Positions 25,605 through 33,155 of a DNA stretch of 43,595 nucleotides are shown one piece after another. Made by a program: the position numbers and the translations under genes. The stretch lies in NCBI RefSeq assembly GCF_004028635.1, contig NZ_ML138680.1, positions 121,987 to 165,581 on the forward strand, written 5' to 3'. Source of the DNA: Streptomyces cyaneus. Lineage in GTDB: Bacteria > Actinomycetota > Actinomycetes > Streptomycetales > Streptomycetaceae. The notes beneath the pieces were generated by a model. The model ran no database searches, had not been told where the DNA came from, and saw nothing but the letters and a program-made list of their open reading frames with translations. Every line of letters starts with the position of its first letter. Position 1 is the stretch's first letter.

Positions 25605-26816
25605 TCAGGTCTGCCGATACCCGCTGAGGAACCGCCCGATCCGCCCGATCGCCGCCTCCAGGTCCTCGGCGTACGGCAGGGTCAGGATCCGGAAGTGGTC
25701 AGGTGTCGGCCAGTTGAAGCCCGTGCCCTGCACGACCTGGATCTTCTCCCGCAGCAGCAGGTCCAGGACGAACTTCTCGTCGTCGTGGATCTTGTACACC
25801 TTGGGGTCGAGCCGCGGGAACGCGTACAGCGAGCCCTTCGGCTTCACGCACGACACTCCGGGGATCTCGTTGAGCTTCTCCCAGGCCACGTTGCGCTGCT
25901 CGTACAGACGGCCGCCGGGGGTGGTCAGCTCGCGGATGGACTGGCGGCCTCCGAGCGCGGCCTGGATGGCGTACTGGGCGGGCGCGTTGGCGCACAGCCG
26001 CATGGAGGCCAGCATCGTCAGGCCCTCCAGATAGTCCTTCGCGTGCTGCTTCGGGCCGGTCACGACGAGCCAGCCGGAGCGGAAGCCCGCCACCCGGTAC
26101 GTCTTCGACAGGCCGCAGAAAGTGAGGACCACCAGGTCGGGGGCGAGGGCGGCGACCGAGTGGTGGACCGCGTCGTCGTACAGGATCTGGTCGTAGATCT
26201 CGTCGGCGAACACCATCAGGCCGTGCCGGCGGGCTAGGTCGAGGATGCCCTCCAGGATCTCCTTGGGGTAGACCGCGCCGGTCGGGTTGTTCGGGTTGAT
26301 GATGACCACGGCGCGCGTGCGGTCCGTGATCTTCGACGCCATGTCGTCCAGGTCCGGGTACCAGTCGGCCTGCTCGTCGCAGAGGTAGTGCACCGCCTTG
26401 CCGCCGGCCAGGGTGGTCACCGCGGTCCAGAGGGGGAAGTCCGGGGCGGGGATGAGGATCTCGTCGCCGTCCTCGACCAGCGCCTGTACGGCCATGGAGA
26501 CCAGCTCGGACACACCGTTGCCGAGGAAGACGTCGTCGACGCCGACCTCCAGGCCCAGCGTCTGGTACCGCTGGGCCACGGCCCGGCGGGCGGAGAGGAT
26601 GCCGCGCGAGTCGGTGTAGCCGTGCGCCTGGGGCAGCATCCGGATCATGTCCTGGAGGATCTCCTCCGGCGCCTCGAAGCCGAAGAGCGCGGGGTTGCCG
26701 GTGTTCAGGCGCAGCACACTGTGGCCTGCCTCCTCCAGCGCGTTCGCGTGCTCGATCACCGGGCCGCGGATCTCGTAACAGACCTCGCTCAGCTTGCTCG
26801 ACTGCCGGAACTCCAT
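25605..26816 (-). CDS. alaA: Alanine-type aminotransferase (AlaA orthologue)
   Basis: PLP-dependent class I aminotransferase of 403 residues, closely similar to E. coli AlaA from end to end: SSKLSEVCYEIRGPV, LRLNTGNPALFGFEAPEEIL, NGVSELVSMAVQAL, VIINPNNPTGAVY, the PLP lysine in GLSKTYRVAGFRSGW, and VQGTGFNWP near the end. It should interconvert pyruvate/glutamate and alanine/2-oxoglutarate. ATG 26816 matches the family start. It is divergent from an HxlR-type regulator across 69 bp containing overlapping palindromes, so it is likely under that regulator's control. Confidence 0.94.
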   Translation of the reverse strand: MEFRQSSKLSEVCYEIRGPVIEHANALEEAGHSVLRLNTGNPALFGFEAPEEILQDMIRMLPQAHGYTDSRGILSARRAVAQRYQTLGLEVGVDDVFLGNGVSELVSMAVQALVEDGDEILIPAPDFPLWTAVTTLAGGKAVHYLCDEQADWYPDLDDMASKITDRTRAVVIINPNNPTGAVYPKEILEGILDLARRHGLMVFADEIYDQILYDDAVHHSVAALAPDLVVLTFCGLSKTYRVAGFRSGWLVVTGPKQHAKDYLEGLTMLASMRLCANAPAQYAIQAALGGRQSIRELTTPGGRLYEQRNVAWEKLNEIPGVSCVKPKGSLYAFPRLDPKVYKIHDDEKFVLDLLLREKIQVVQGTGFNWPTPDHFRILTLPYAEDLEAAIGRIGRFLSGYRQT

Positions 26817-26846
26817 GCGCGCTCGCCCCTCCGGTTTCGTGTGTTG

Positions 26847-26872
26847 CTTGGTTTTACCAAGTTCGAGCTTGG
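26847..26872. promoter_or_regulatory. Overlapping palindromes in the alaA-hxlR intergenic region
   Basis: CTTGGTTTTACCAAG (26847-26861) and CCAAGTTCGAGCTTGG (26857-26872) share the central CCAAG arm, giving three evenly placed CCAAG/CTTGG half-sites in 26 bp. A further GTCCAAC follows. This is a likely operator for the winged-helix protein starting at 26886, controlling both directions. Confidence 0.65.
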
Positions 26873-26885
26873 AAAGTCCAACAAC

Positions 26886-27542
26886 ATGTCTACACTGCGT
26901 CGCATGTCACCTCGCCGAAGCTACGACCAGTACTGCTCCGCCGCCCGCGCGCTCGACCTCGTCGGTGACCGCTGGACCCTGCTGATCGTCCGGGAGTTGC
27001 TGGCCGGGCCGCGGCGCTACACCGACCTGCACGCCGATCTGCCGGGCGTCAGCACGGACGTACTGGCCTCACGACTGAAGGACATGGAGCAGGACGGACT
27101 CAGCACCCGGCGTCGGCTGCCACCGCCCGGCGCGGCGTATGTGTACGAACTCACCTCGCGGGGGCGGGAGTTGCTGCCCGTGCTTCAGGCGCTGGGGGAG
27201 TGGGGTCAGGCCGAGCTCGGCGAGCGGCGGCCCACCGACGCGGTGCGCGCGCACTGGTTCGCGCTGCCTCTGCTGCGATCCCTGCGGGAGAGCGGGGCGG
27301 GGGAGGGGCTCGTCGAAGTCCGGCTGGAGGAGGGGGACTTCCATCTGTACGTCGGTGCGGAGGGCGGGCCGGTCTACGACGACGGGCCCGCTCCTGGAGA
27401 GCCCGATGCGCGGCTGGTCCTGGGTTCCGGGACGTGTGAGGCGGTCGCGCGGGGGGAGTTGAGTGTGATCGATGCCGTGCGGGGCGGTCGTATCGAGGTG
27501 ACCGGGGACGGGGCGTTGGCCAAGGCCCTGCGTGACATCTGA
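26886..27542 (+). CDS. HxlR-family winged-helix regulator with SCP2-like C-terminal domain
   Basis: Regulator of 218 residues. The N-terminal 115 residues are HxlR-type (YCSAARALDLVGDRWTLLIV, GPRRYTDL, GVSTDVLASRLKDMEQDGL, wing YELTSRGRELLPVLQAL). The C-terminal 75 residues (EEGDFHLYVG, LVLGSGTCEAVARGEL, IEVTGDGALAKALRDI) resemble an SCP2/sterol-carrier-like ligand domain, so a hydrophobic ligand is plausible. ATG 26886 is used; a second ATG at 26904 lacks a ribosome site. Divergent from alaA, with shared palindromes, which suggests autoregulation. Its last 20-odd bp including the stop are duplicated just downstream. Confidence 0.85.
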   Translation: MSTLRRMSPRRSYDQYCSAARALDLVGDRWTLLIVRELLAGPRRYTDLHADLPGVSTDVLASRLKDMEQDGLSTRRRLPPPGAAYVYELTSRGRELLPVLQALGEWGQAELGERRPTDAVRAHWFALPLLRSLRESGAGEGLVEVRLEEGDFHLYVGAEGGPVYDDGPAPGEPDARLVLGSGTCEAVARGELSVIDAVRGGRIEVTGDGALAKALRDI

Positions 27543-27574
27543 GCGGTTGATCAAGGCCCTGCGTGACATCTGAC
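27520..27574. repeat. Duplicated 3' end of the HxlR gene
   Basis: The stretch CAAGGCCCTGCGTGACATCT plus GA (27521-27542) recurs at 27552-27573, a 31-bp period. The second copy repeats the last codons and stop outside the gene. Confidence 0.85.
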
Positions 27575-27582
27575 CGGCACGA

Positions 27583-27612
27583 GGCCCGCCGTGCGGCCGA
27601 GCACGGCGGGCC
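27583..27612. terminator. Bidirectional terminator between HxlR gene and VWA operon
   Basis: GGCCCGCCGTGC (27583-27594) pairs perfectly with GCACGGCGGGCC (27601-27612) around a 6-nt loop, with GAG/CTC extending the stem. It lies between convergent genes ending at 27542 and 27636. Confidence 0.8.
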
Positions 27613-27635
27613 CTCGTTGCATGGTTGACGAGCCG

Positions 27636-28457
27636 TCAGGCCCCCGGCGTCACCCGCGACGGCCGACCCGACCCGCGCGTCAGCGCATATCCGCCGACAC
27701 CCGCGAGCGCGGCCAGCGCGCCGCCGATCGCGGTCCACACCCACCGGTCGGACCACCAGCCGGATGCCCAGCCGCCGCTGGGTTCAAGGCTCGCGAGCAG
27801 TGCCTCCTTGGTCGACTCCTCCTCGCCGCCCTGGGCGATGGCGCCGGCCCCCGGCACCAGCGGGTGAGCCAGCGACCCGTCCACCGCCGCCGCCCCGCCG
27901 ACGTCCTCGGAGTCGACCCGGACCTCGGCGCCGACTGGCAGACCGAGGTCGGACGTGGCCAGGTTCACGACCGTCAGCCGGATGTAGTACGTGCCCGGCA
28001 GCGGGTCATTGGCCCACGGCTCCGACCACGCGCGCACGGTACGCAGGACGCAGGTCAGATCCACGGAGGCGGCTCCCCCAGAGGGGGTGCCCCCAGCCGC
28101 GGCGGCGCGCGTCTGTGCCCCGTACTGGCAGGACTGGCGGCGGCGCAGGCCGTCGTAGACGTCGATCTGCCAGGTCTCGGCGGCGTGCGTGTCCGGCAGC
28201 TTCACCGTCGCCTTGACGGTGGGGCGCTGTCCGGCGTCCGCGGGGAACGACCAGTACAGGTAGTCGCCCGCGGAGCCGCTCGCCGTGGCCGTCTGCCCCT
28301 GCTCGATCTCCGTAGCCGTACGGAAGGAGGTGCCCGCCTCGGTCGGCGCGCCGCCGTCCTCCGACGCGCTCGGCGAGGGCGAGGAGTCGGCGACCGCCGG
28401 GGTGACCGCCAGTCCGAGCATGAGCAGAGAAGCGCTCAACACGCGTGTGATCCGCAT
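27636..28457 (-). CDS. Secreted, membrane-anchored protein, partner of the VWA protein
   Basis: Protein of 273 residues with no known function. Signal peptide MRITRVLSASLLMLGLAVTP ends near ALA-type AVADSS, followed by a Ser/Pro/acidic linker. Residues about 40-190 form a beta-rich, pre-peptidase-like domain (GDYLYWSFPADAGQRPTVKA, TWQIDVYDG, GTYYIRLTVVN). A C-terminal membrane segment (VWTAIGGALAALAGVGGYAL) is followed by a basic tail, so the domain is displayed outside the cell. The ATG overlaps the VWA gene stop by one base (TGATG), so the two are translationally coupled. A dispersed repeat sits in frame at 28073-28096. Confidence 0.75.
   Translation of the reverse strand: MRITRVLSASLLMLGLAVTPAVADSSPSPSASEDGGAPTEAGTSFRTATEIEQGQTATASGSAGDYLYWSFPADAGQRPTVKATVKLPDTHAAETWQIDVYDGLRRRQSCQYGAQTRAAAAGGTPSGGAASVDLTCVLRTVRAWSEPWANDPLPGTYYIRLTVVNLATSDLGLPVGAEVRVDSEDVGGAAAVDGSLAHPLVPGAGAIAQGGEEESTKEALLASLEPSGGWASGWWSDRWVWTAIGGALAALAGVGGYALTRGSGRPSRVTPGA
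28073..28096. repeat. Short Streptomyces-type repeat inside a coding region
   Basis: The G/C-block sequence CTCCCCCAGAGGGGGTGCCC plus CCAG resembles dispersed intergenic elements of Streptomyces. Here it is in frame and encodes the glycine-rich AGGTPSGGA insertion in the secreted protein. Confidence 0.55.
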
Positions 28458-29725
28458 CAGTTGGTCCTCCAGACCGCTACCCGCCAGCGCGACAGCCAGC
28501 CCCAGACGAGACCGGCGAGGAAGCCGGTGAGGATGAGCGCGCCGAGCAGCCACCAGCCGCGCCCGAGGCCGAAGGAGGCCACGTCGTTCGACGCGTCCGG
28601 CCCGTGCACGACGTCGATGGTCACTTCGAGCGGTAGACCGGGGGTGGTCTTCACGCCACCGGCGGGAGAGAAGGAGTGCGTGACCTGGAGACAGACGGTC
28701 TCGGGCGCGATCTCGCCCTCCGCGTCCTCCGCCTCGGCCTTCGGGTAGCGCAGCCCCGTCGAGATCACATCGGTACGGCCGTTGCCCGCCGCCTCGCCGC
28801 GGACGATCTCCCGGCCGCCCTCGGTCGTCGCGCGCAGCAGCAGCCCGTACGACGGGTTCACCTCACGGTCGGCCGCGACGCTCACCGAGGCGCGCAGTTC
28901 CCAGCCGTGCGGGACCTTCACGCGGTACCAGCGCTGCTGCCCGAACTCCTCGCGGTCGGTGTACAGGCCGGAGTTCAGCGTGGGCGCCTTCGCACACTGG
29001 TCCGCGCCCGTCGTCGCGACCGGCGTCACCACCGGATCGGCCGCACGGTCCACCAACTGGTTGACCTTGTCGGCGAGTTCATCGGTGTGCTCGACCGAGG
29101 TGAACGTACCGCCGGTCGCCTCGGCGATGCAGCTCAGCTGCTGCCGCATCTTGGTGTTCGGGACCAGGCCGAGCGTGTCGATGGTCAGGCCGATGCCCTT
29201 GGCGGCGATCTCGCGGGCCACCTCGCACGGGTCGAGCGGGGCGCAGGTGTCCTCCCCGTCGCTGATCAGCACGATCCGCTTGGAGCCCTCGCCGCCGTCC
29301 AGGTCCTCGGCCGCCTTCAGCAGCGCGGGACCGATCGGCGTCCAGCCGGTGGGCGTCAGGGTCGCCACCGCCGTCTTGGCCTCGGTGCGGTCCAGCGGGC
29401 CGACCGGGTAGAGCTGAGCCGTGTCCTTGCAGCCCGTCTTGCGGTCGTCGCCCGGGTAGTTGGCGCCGAGGGTGCGGATGCCGAGCTGGACCTCCTCGGG
29501 CGTCGCGTCCAGCACCTCGTTGAAGGCCTGCTTCGCCGCGGCCATCCGCGACTGGCCGTCGATGTCCTTCGCCCGCATCGAGCCGCTGACGTCGATCACG
29601 AGATCGACCTTCGGAGCGGTGGCGGTGGTCTCGTCGGCGACCGCCCCGGCCGGGAAGGCTATCCCGGCCGTGAGCGCGGCGAGCAGGGCGCAGACCCCGG
29701 CCGCCAGCCGTTGTGTTCTGATCAT
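28457..29725 (-). CDS. Secreted von Willebrand factor A-domain protein
   Basis: Membrane-anchored extracellular protein of 422 residues. After a signal peptide (LAAGVCALLAALTAGIAFPA) the VWA domain starts with the MIDAS motif DLVIDVSGSM near residue 42 and continues with the conserved Thr in TPTGWTPIGPAL and the Asp in LISDGEDTC. A beta-rich domain (QQRWYRVKVPHGWELRASVS) follows, similar in type to that of the partner gene. The C-terminus has one membrane span (WWLLGALILTGFLAGLVWGW) and a basic tail. Probably a cell-surface metal-dependent binding protein working with the downstream gene product. No protease or sortase motif is seen. Confidence 0.85.
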   Translation of the reverse strand: MIRTQRLAAGVCALLAALTAGIAFPAGAVADETTATAPKVDLVIDVSGSMRAKDIDGQSRMAAAKQAFNEVLDATPEEVQLGIRTLGANYPGDDRKTGCKDTAQLYPVGPLDRTEAKTAVATLTPTGWTPIGPALLKAAEDLDGGEGSKRIVLISDGEDTCAPLDPCEVAREIAAKGIGLTIDTLGLVPNTKMRQQLSCIAEATGGTFTSVEHTDELADKVNQLVDRAADPVVTPVATTGADQCAKAPTLNSGLYTDREEFGQQRWYRVKVPHGWELRASVSVAADREVNPSYGLLLRATTEGGREIVRGEAAGNGRTDVISTGLRYPKAEAEDAEGEIAPETVCLQVTHSFSPAGGVKTTPGLPLEVTIDVVHGPDASNDVASFGLGRGWWLLGALILTGFLAGLVWGWLSRWRVAVWRTN

Positions 29726-29804
29726 CGGCGGATCCTATTGATCAGAGGTGTCCCGCTTCAAAACGAGGTCAGAACCCCTGTCAGAACATGTGTCGCACCA
29801 CCGG

Positions 29805-31331
29805 TCAGAACACCTCGGTGTCCAGCGGATTGGGCAGCTCCGCCCACTGATCCCCGGGCGTCCCCGGCGACAGCCGCATCAACGTCAACGCCTTCGTGGG
29901 CAGCCGCTCCTCGCGCAGTACGGCGAGATCCGCGGTGCCCGGCAGATCCGGTACGACCGCCTCCAGCGCCGCGCGCAACGCCGCGCCCGAGCCCGCCGTA
30001 CCCGCCAGCGCCCCGGCCACCAGCGAGCCGAACAGCTTGCGGCGCAGGGTCGTCACGTCGTCCGTGACGATCCGGCCGGTCAGCTCCGGCATGGGGATGC
30101 CGTGCCGGGCCAGCCGGGCCGGACAGACCCGGATGTCGGCGAGGTCGCGGTAGACCAGGCGCACCGGGGAGCCGTCGGGCGACAGCACCACCAGCAGGTT
30201 CTGCCCGTGTGCCTCCAGCGCGACGCCGAGTTCCAGCAGCCGCAGCCCCACGGCGAGGGCGAGACGCGCGAACTCGGCCAGCCATGCGGGCGACTCGGGC
30301 AACTCGGTGGTGGCGAGCGCGGCCACCGGCACGACCCGTTCCCCGGGCCCCGCGTACTCCTGCGGCGACTCGCGCAGCACGGCTGCCAGGTCGGGTGAGT
30401 TGGCCGTGGCGGCCCCCAGCGTGCGGGTGATGTGCAGCAGCCCGTCCGTCCGCGCCGCCAGCGTCTCGGCGAAGTCCGACAACGTGGCCGACAGGGCGAT
30501 CGAGTACACCGAGATGTCCCGCACCGAGGACGTCAGCCGGGCGCTCAGCGCGGTCTTGACGTGCGGGCCGCCGGGGAGGGCGAGCGTCCGCAGGGACATC
30601 AGCGGATGCGCGGCGACACCGTCGTCGAAGGGATCGCAGGGGCGCTTGAGCACATGGTCGGCCTGCCACGGATGCACGGGGATCAGCAGCCGCTCCCCGT
30701 CCCGCATCCCCTCCGGCCACTCACCCGTCACCAGGCACTCCTCCGCCCGCACCGACACCAGCCCCAGCGTGACGACCGACCCGTGCTCGGGCCCGTACGC
30801 CAGTTGCTCGGCGACCGAGAATCCGGGCCGGGAACGGCAGTTGGGGTGGAACGGATGCCCGTCGACCACCCGCTGCTCCCACTCCCAGTCGCGCACCGGC
30901 CACTCCTTCGAGTGAGCGCCCTGCCCGGCCTCCTGCCCGGCCCGTGACAGCGCCAACGAGGCGACGCTGTGGCCGAGTTCGGCGGCGAGAGACGTCCCGT
31001 GCGGTACGGAGAGGTCGGTCAGCAGCCGGGCCGGGTCGTCGTACGACGTCTCGTCGAGCCGTACGGCGGTGACATACGCGGCGGTGGCGTACGGGTCCGC
31101 GCGCGGGCCGTGCAGACGGCGGCCGTCGGAAAGGCGCAGGGTGAGGCCCTCCCGGCCCGGCTCACGGTGGGCGACCCAGGGCATGGGCTCGTGCGCGAGG
31201 GCACGCCACAGCCGGGTCAGCACCGCCGCCCGGGCCCCGGGGAGCTCGGCCGCGTAGCGCGAGGCGAGGTGGGGGCGTACATCGGCCAGTTCGGCGGCGA
31301 CCTCGGCCTCGGCGCTGGGGGAACGGTGCAC
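29805..31331 (-). CDS. NIS siderophore synthetase (IucA/IucC family)
   Basis: ATP-dependent synthetase of 508 residues that would condense a carboxylate with an amine or alcohol through an acyl-adenylate. Family motifs: GHPFHPNCRSRPGFS (ATP/substrate loop), PVHPWQADHVL, SSVRDISVYSIALS, and LEAHGQNLLVVL in the C-terminal FhuF-like part. GTG 31331 is chosen because GAGGAG precedes it; the open frame to 31841 overlaps the divergent gene and is rejected. It is shorter than many members (about 580). It is divergent from a second NIS synthetase 94 bp away. No lysine/ornithine monooxygenase, decarboxylase, exporter or receptor is nearby. Confidence 0.88.
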   Translation of the reverse strand: MHRSPSAEAEVAAELADVRPHLASRYAAELPGARAAVLTRLWRALAHEPMPWVAHREPGREGLTLRLSDGRRLHGPRADPYATAAYVTAVRLDETSYDDPARLLTDLSVPHGTSLAAELGHSVASLALSRAGQEAGQGAHSKEWPVRDWEWEQRVVDGHPFHPNCRSRPGFSVAEQLAYGPEHGSVVTLGLVSVRAEECLVTGEWPEGMRDGERLLIPVHPWQADHVLKRPCDPFDDGVAAHPLMSLRTLALPGGPHVKTALSARLTSSVRDISVYSIALSATLSDFAETLAARTDGLLHITRTLGAATANSPDLAAVLRESPQEYAGPGERVVPVAALATTELPESPAWLAEFARLALAVGLRLLELGVALEAHGQNLLVVLSPDGSPVRLVYRDLADIRVCPARLARHGIPMPELTGRIVTDDVTTLRRKLFGSLVAGALAGTAGSGAALRAALEAVVPDLPGTADLAVLREERLPTKALTLMRLSPGTPGDQWAELPNPLDTEVF

Positions 31332-31425
31332 GGGCGGGCTCCTCGGGTACGAGTAGGGCGTCGGGGCAGGCACCGACGACAGACATACTGATCGTCTTCC
31401 CACCCGAACGGACCGTAGAGAACGA

Positions 31426-32931
31426 GTGGATCGCGTGCACCTCAACCCTCCACCCGCAGCCGACGTCGCGGCATGCGCCGACGCCCACGCGGTCGCGCCC
31501 CTCCTCAACTGCCTGCTGCGCGAGGTGGCCGAACCGCAGGGCGGGTCCGGCGAGCGGCAGGTGTACCGGCTGCCCGGCACGGGCCGCCTGCTGCGGGTCC
31601 TCGGCGGACGGCGGCCGGCCGAGCCCGAGGTGGACGTGGCCGGTGCCTGGCAGCGCATCGGGCACACAGAGCTCGTCAAGCTCGTCGCCGACGAACTGCG
31701 CCGCCACACCGGTCTGTCCAACCACGAACTGCCCGCCGAGATGATCGACAGCCGGGACGCGGTGGCCGCCTTGCTCACGGCACGCGTGCGTGCGACGCCG
31801 CCGGACGACCCGTACCTGCGCTCCGAGCAGTCCCTCCTCACCGGCCACCCCTACCACCCCGCCCCCAAGGCGCGCGGCGGCGGCCCGGTCGCGGCCTGGC
31901 TTCCGTACGCCCCCGAGGCGCACGCCCGCTTCCCGCTGACACTGCTCGGCCTGCGCGAGGACGCGGTCGTCGAGGAGGGCGACACATCCGCCCTGGACGC
32001 CCTGGGTGAGGCCCCACCCGGCTACCGGCTGCTGCCCGCGCACCCCTGGCAGCTCGACCTCGTCGACCTCGCGCCGGCCTTCGCCGACGGCCGGCTGATC
32101 CGGTTGGGCACGACCGGATTCGACGCCTGGCCGACGGCCGCGATCCGCACGCTGTACGTCCCCGAGAGCGACCTCTTCCTCAAGTTCAGCCTGGACGTGC
32201 GCATCACCAATGACATCCGCCGGCTGTGGCGCCACGACCTGCTGAAACTGCGCCGCACCGACGCCGCGGCCACGGCGGCCTTCGCCAACGGCCGCGCGGC
32301 CTGGCTGAGCGACCGCGGCTACCGCACCGCCGACTTCGCCTTCGAGGAACTCGCCGTCCTGGTCCGCGACGGGCTGCGCGGCAGTCTGCTGCCGGGCGCG
32401 ACGCCGCTGCTGGCCGCCGGACTCGTGGAGGGCTTCGAGGGCAGCCCGCTCGACGGTACGGCGGACCCGGCGGCCTGGTGGGAGGCGTACCTCAGCGCGG
32501 TCGTCCCGCCCGCCCTCGCGGCCTTCGCCGACCACGGCGTCGTACTCGAAGCGCATCTGCAGAACACGCTGGTTGCCGTGGATGCCGACGGCATTCCCGT
32601 GCAGGCCCTGTTCCGGGACGCCGAGGGCGTGAAGCTGCTGTCGGACGTCTCCCGCCCGGCCGGGTGGCAGCGGCTGGTGTACTGCCTGGTCGTGAACCAT
32701 CTGTGCGAGGTCGCGGCTGCCCTCGCCGAGCGACACCCCGGGTACGACCCGTGGCCCGCCGCGCGCCGCGAACTGGCTCGCCACGAACTCCCCGAGATCG
32801 CCGGCCTGCTGTCGGCCCCCACCCTCCCCGGCAAGACCAACCTGCTGCTGCGCTGGTCGGGCGCGGACGGCGCCGACGCCCGCTATCTGCCTCTCCCGAA
32901 CTCCCTGGCGGGCAGCGGCAACGAGAGGTGA
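31426..32931 (+). CDS. NIS siderophore synthetase (IucA/IucC family)
   Basis: Second synthetase of the pair, 501 residues. The ATP-loop motif is TGHPYHPAPKARGGG. Other family motifs are LLPAHPWQLDLVDL, LFLKFSLDVRITNDIRRL and LEAHLQNTLVAVDAD. The C-terminal LCEVAAALAERH and KTNLLLRWSG are typical of the FhuF-like domain. Two different synthetases usually act in succession on a dicarboxylate or citrate core. Their divergent layout over 94 bp suggests joint control, but I found no DmdR/IdeR iron box (TTAGGTTAG-type) there. The product cannot be predicted. Confidence 0.88.
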   Translation: MDRVHLNPPPAADVAACADAHAVAPLLNCLLREVAEPQGGSGERQVYRLPGTGRLLRVLGGRRPAEPEVDVAGAWQRIGHTELVKLVADELRRHTGLSNHELPAEMIDSRDAVAALLTARVRATPPDDPYLRSEQSLLTGHPYHPAPKARGGGPVAAWLPYAPEAHARFPLTLLGLREDAVVEEGDTSALDALGEAPPGYRLLPAHPWQLDLVDLAPAFADGRLIRLGTTGFDAWPTAAIRTLYVPESDLFLKFSLDVRITNDIRRLWRHDLLKLRRTDAAATAAFANGRAAWLSDRGYRTADFAFEELAVLVRDGLRGSLLPGATPLLAAGLVEGFEGSPLDGTADPAAWWEAYLSAVVPPALAAFADHGVVLEAHLQNTLVAVDADGIPVQALFRDAEGVKLLSDVSRPAGWQRLVYCLVVNHLCEVAAALAERHPGYDPWPAARRELARHELPEIAGLLSAPTLPGKTNLLLRWSGADGADARYLPLPNSLAGSGNER

Positions 32932-33040
32932 CGCTTCCTCTGATGGAGCGTCAGGCCGCTTTCCGGATGGGGCGGAACCCTTCACGGCGGCGCACGGCGC
33001 ATCCGTCGAGTGCGACCCTCGGTGCCACGGGATCAAAGGC

Positions 33041-33074
33041 GAGCAAAAATGAATAAAGCGGAGTAAAATGAATA
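33041..33074. promoter_or_regulatory. AT-rich direct repeats upstream of the membrane protein
   Basis: GAGCAAAAATGAATA (33041-33055) and GAGTAAAATGAATA (33061-33074) are near-identical direct repeats 20 bp apart, in a 224-bp intergenic region (32932-33155) that is otherwise gene-free. Two-turn spacing and low GC suggest a regulator-binding site or promoter element for the module that follows. Confidence 0.55.
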
Positions 33075-33155
33075 CGGCTCGGCTGAGTTGCTGATCACGC
33101 ACAGGGTGTCAATGCCCATGTGCCGCACTTGAACGAAATCCCCGAGGCAATAGCG

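Noticed and set aside
31332..31425. Iron box between the two NIS synthetase genes
   Set aside because: No sequence close to the DmdR/IdeR palindrome (TTAGGTTAG-type) could be found in the 94 bp.
31332..31841. N-terminal extension of the minus-strand NIS synthetase
   Set aside because: It overlaps the divergent synthetase gene; GTG 31331 has GAGGAG directly upstream and gives a family-like start.
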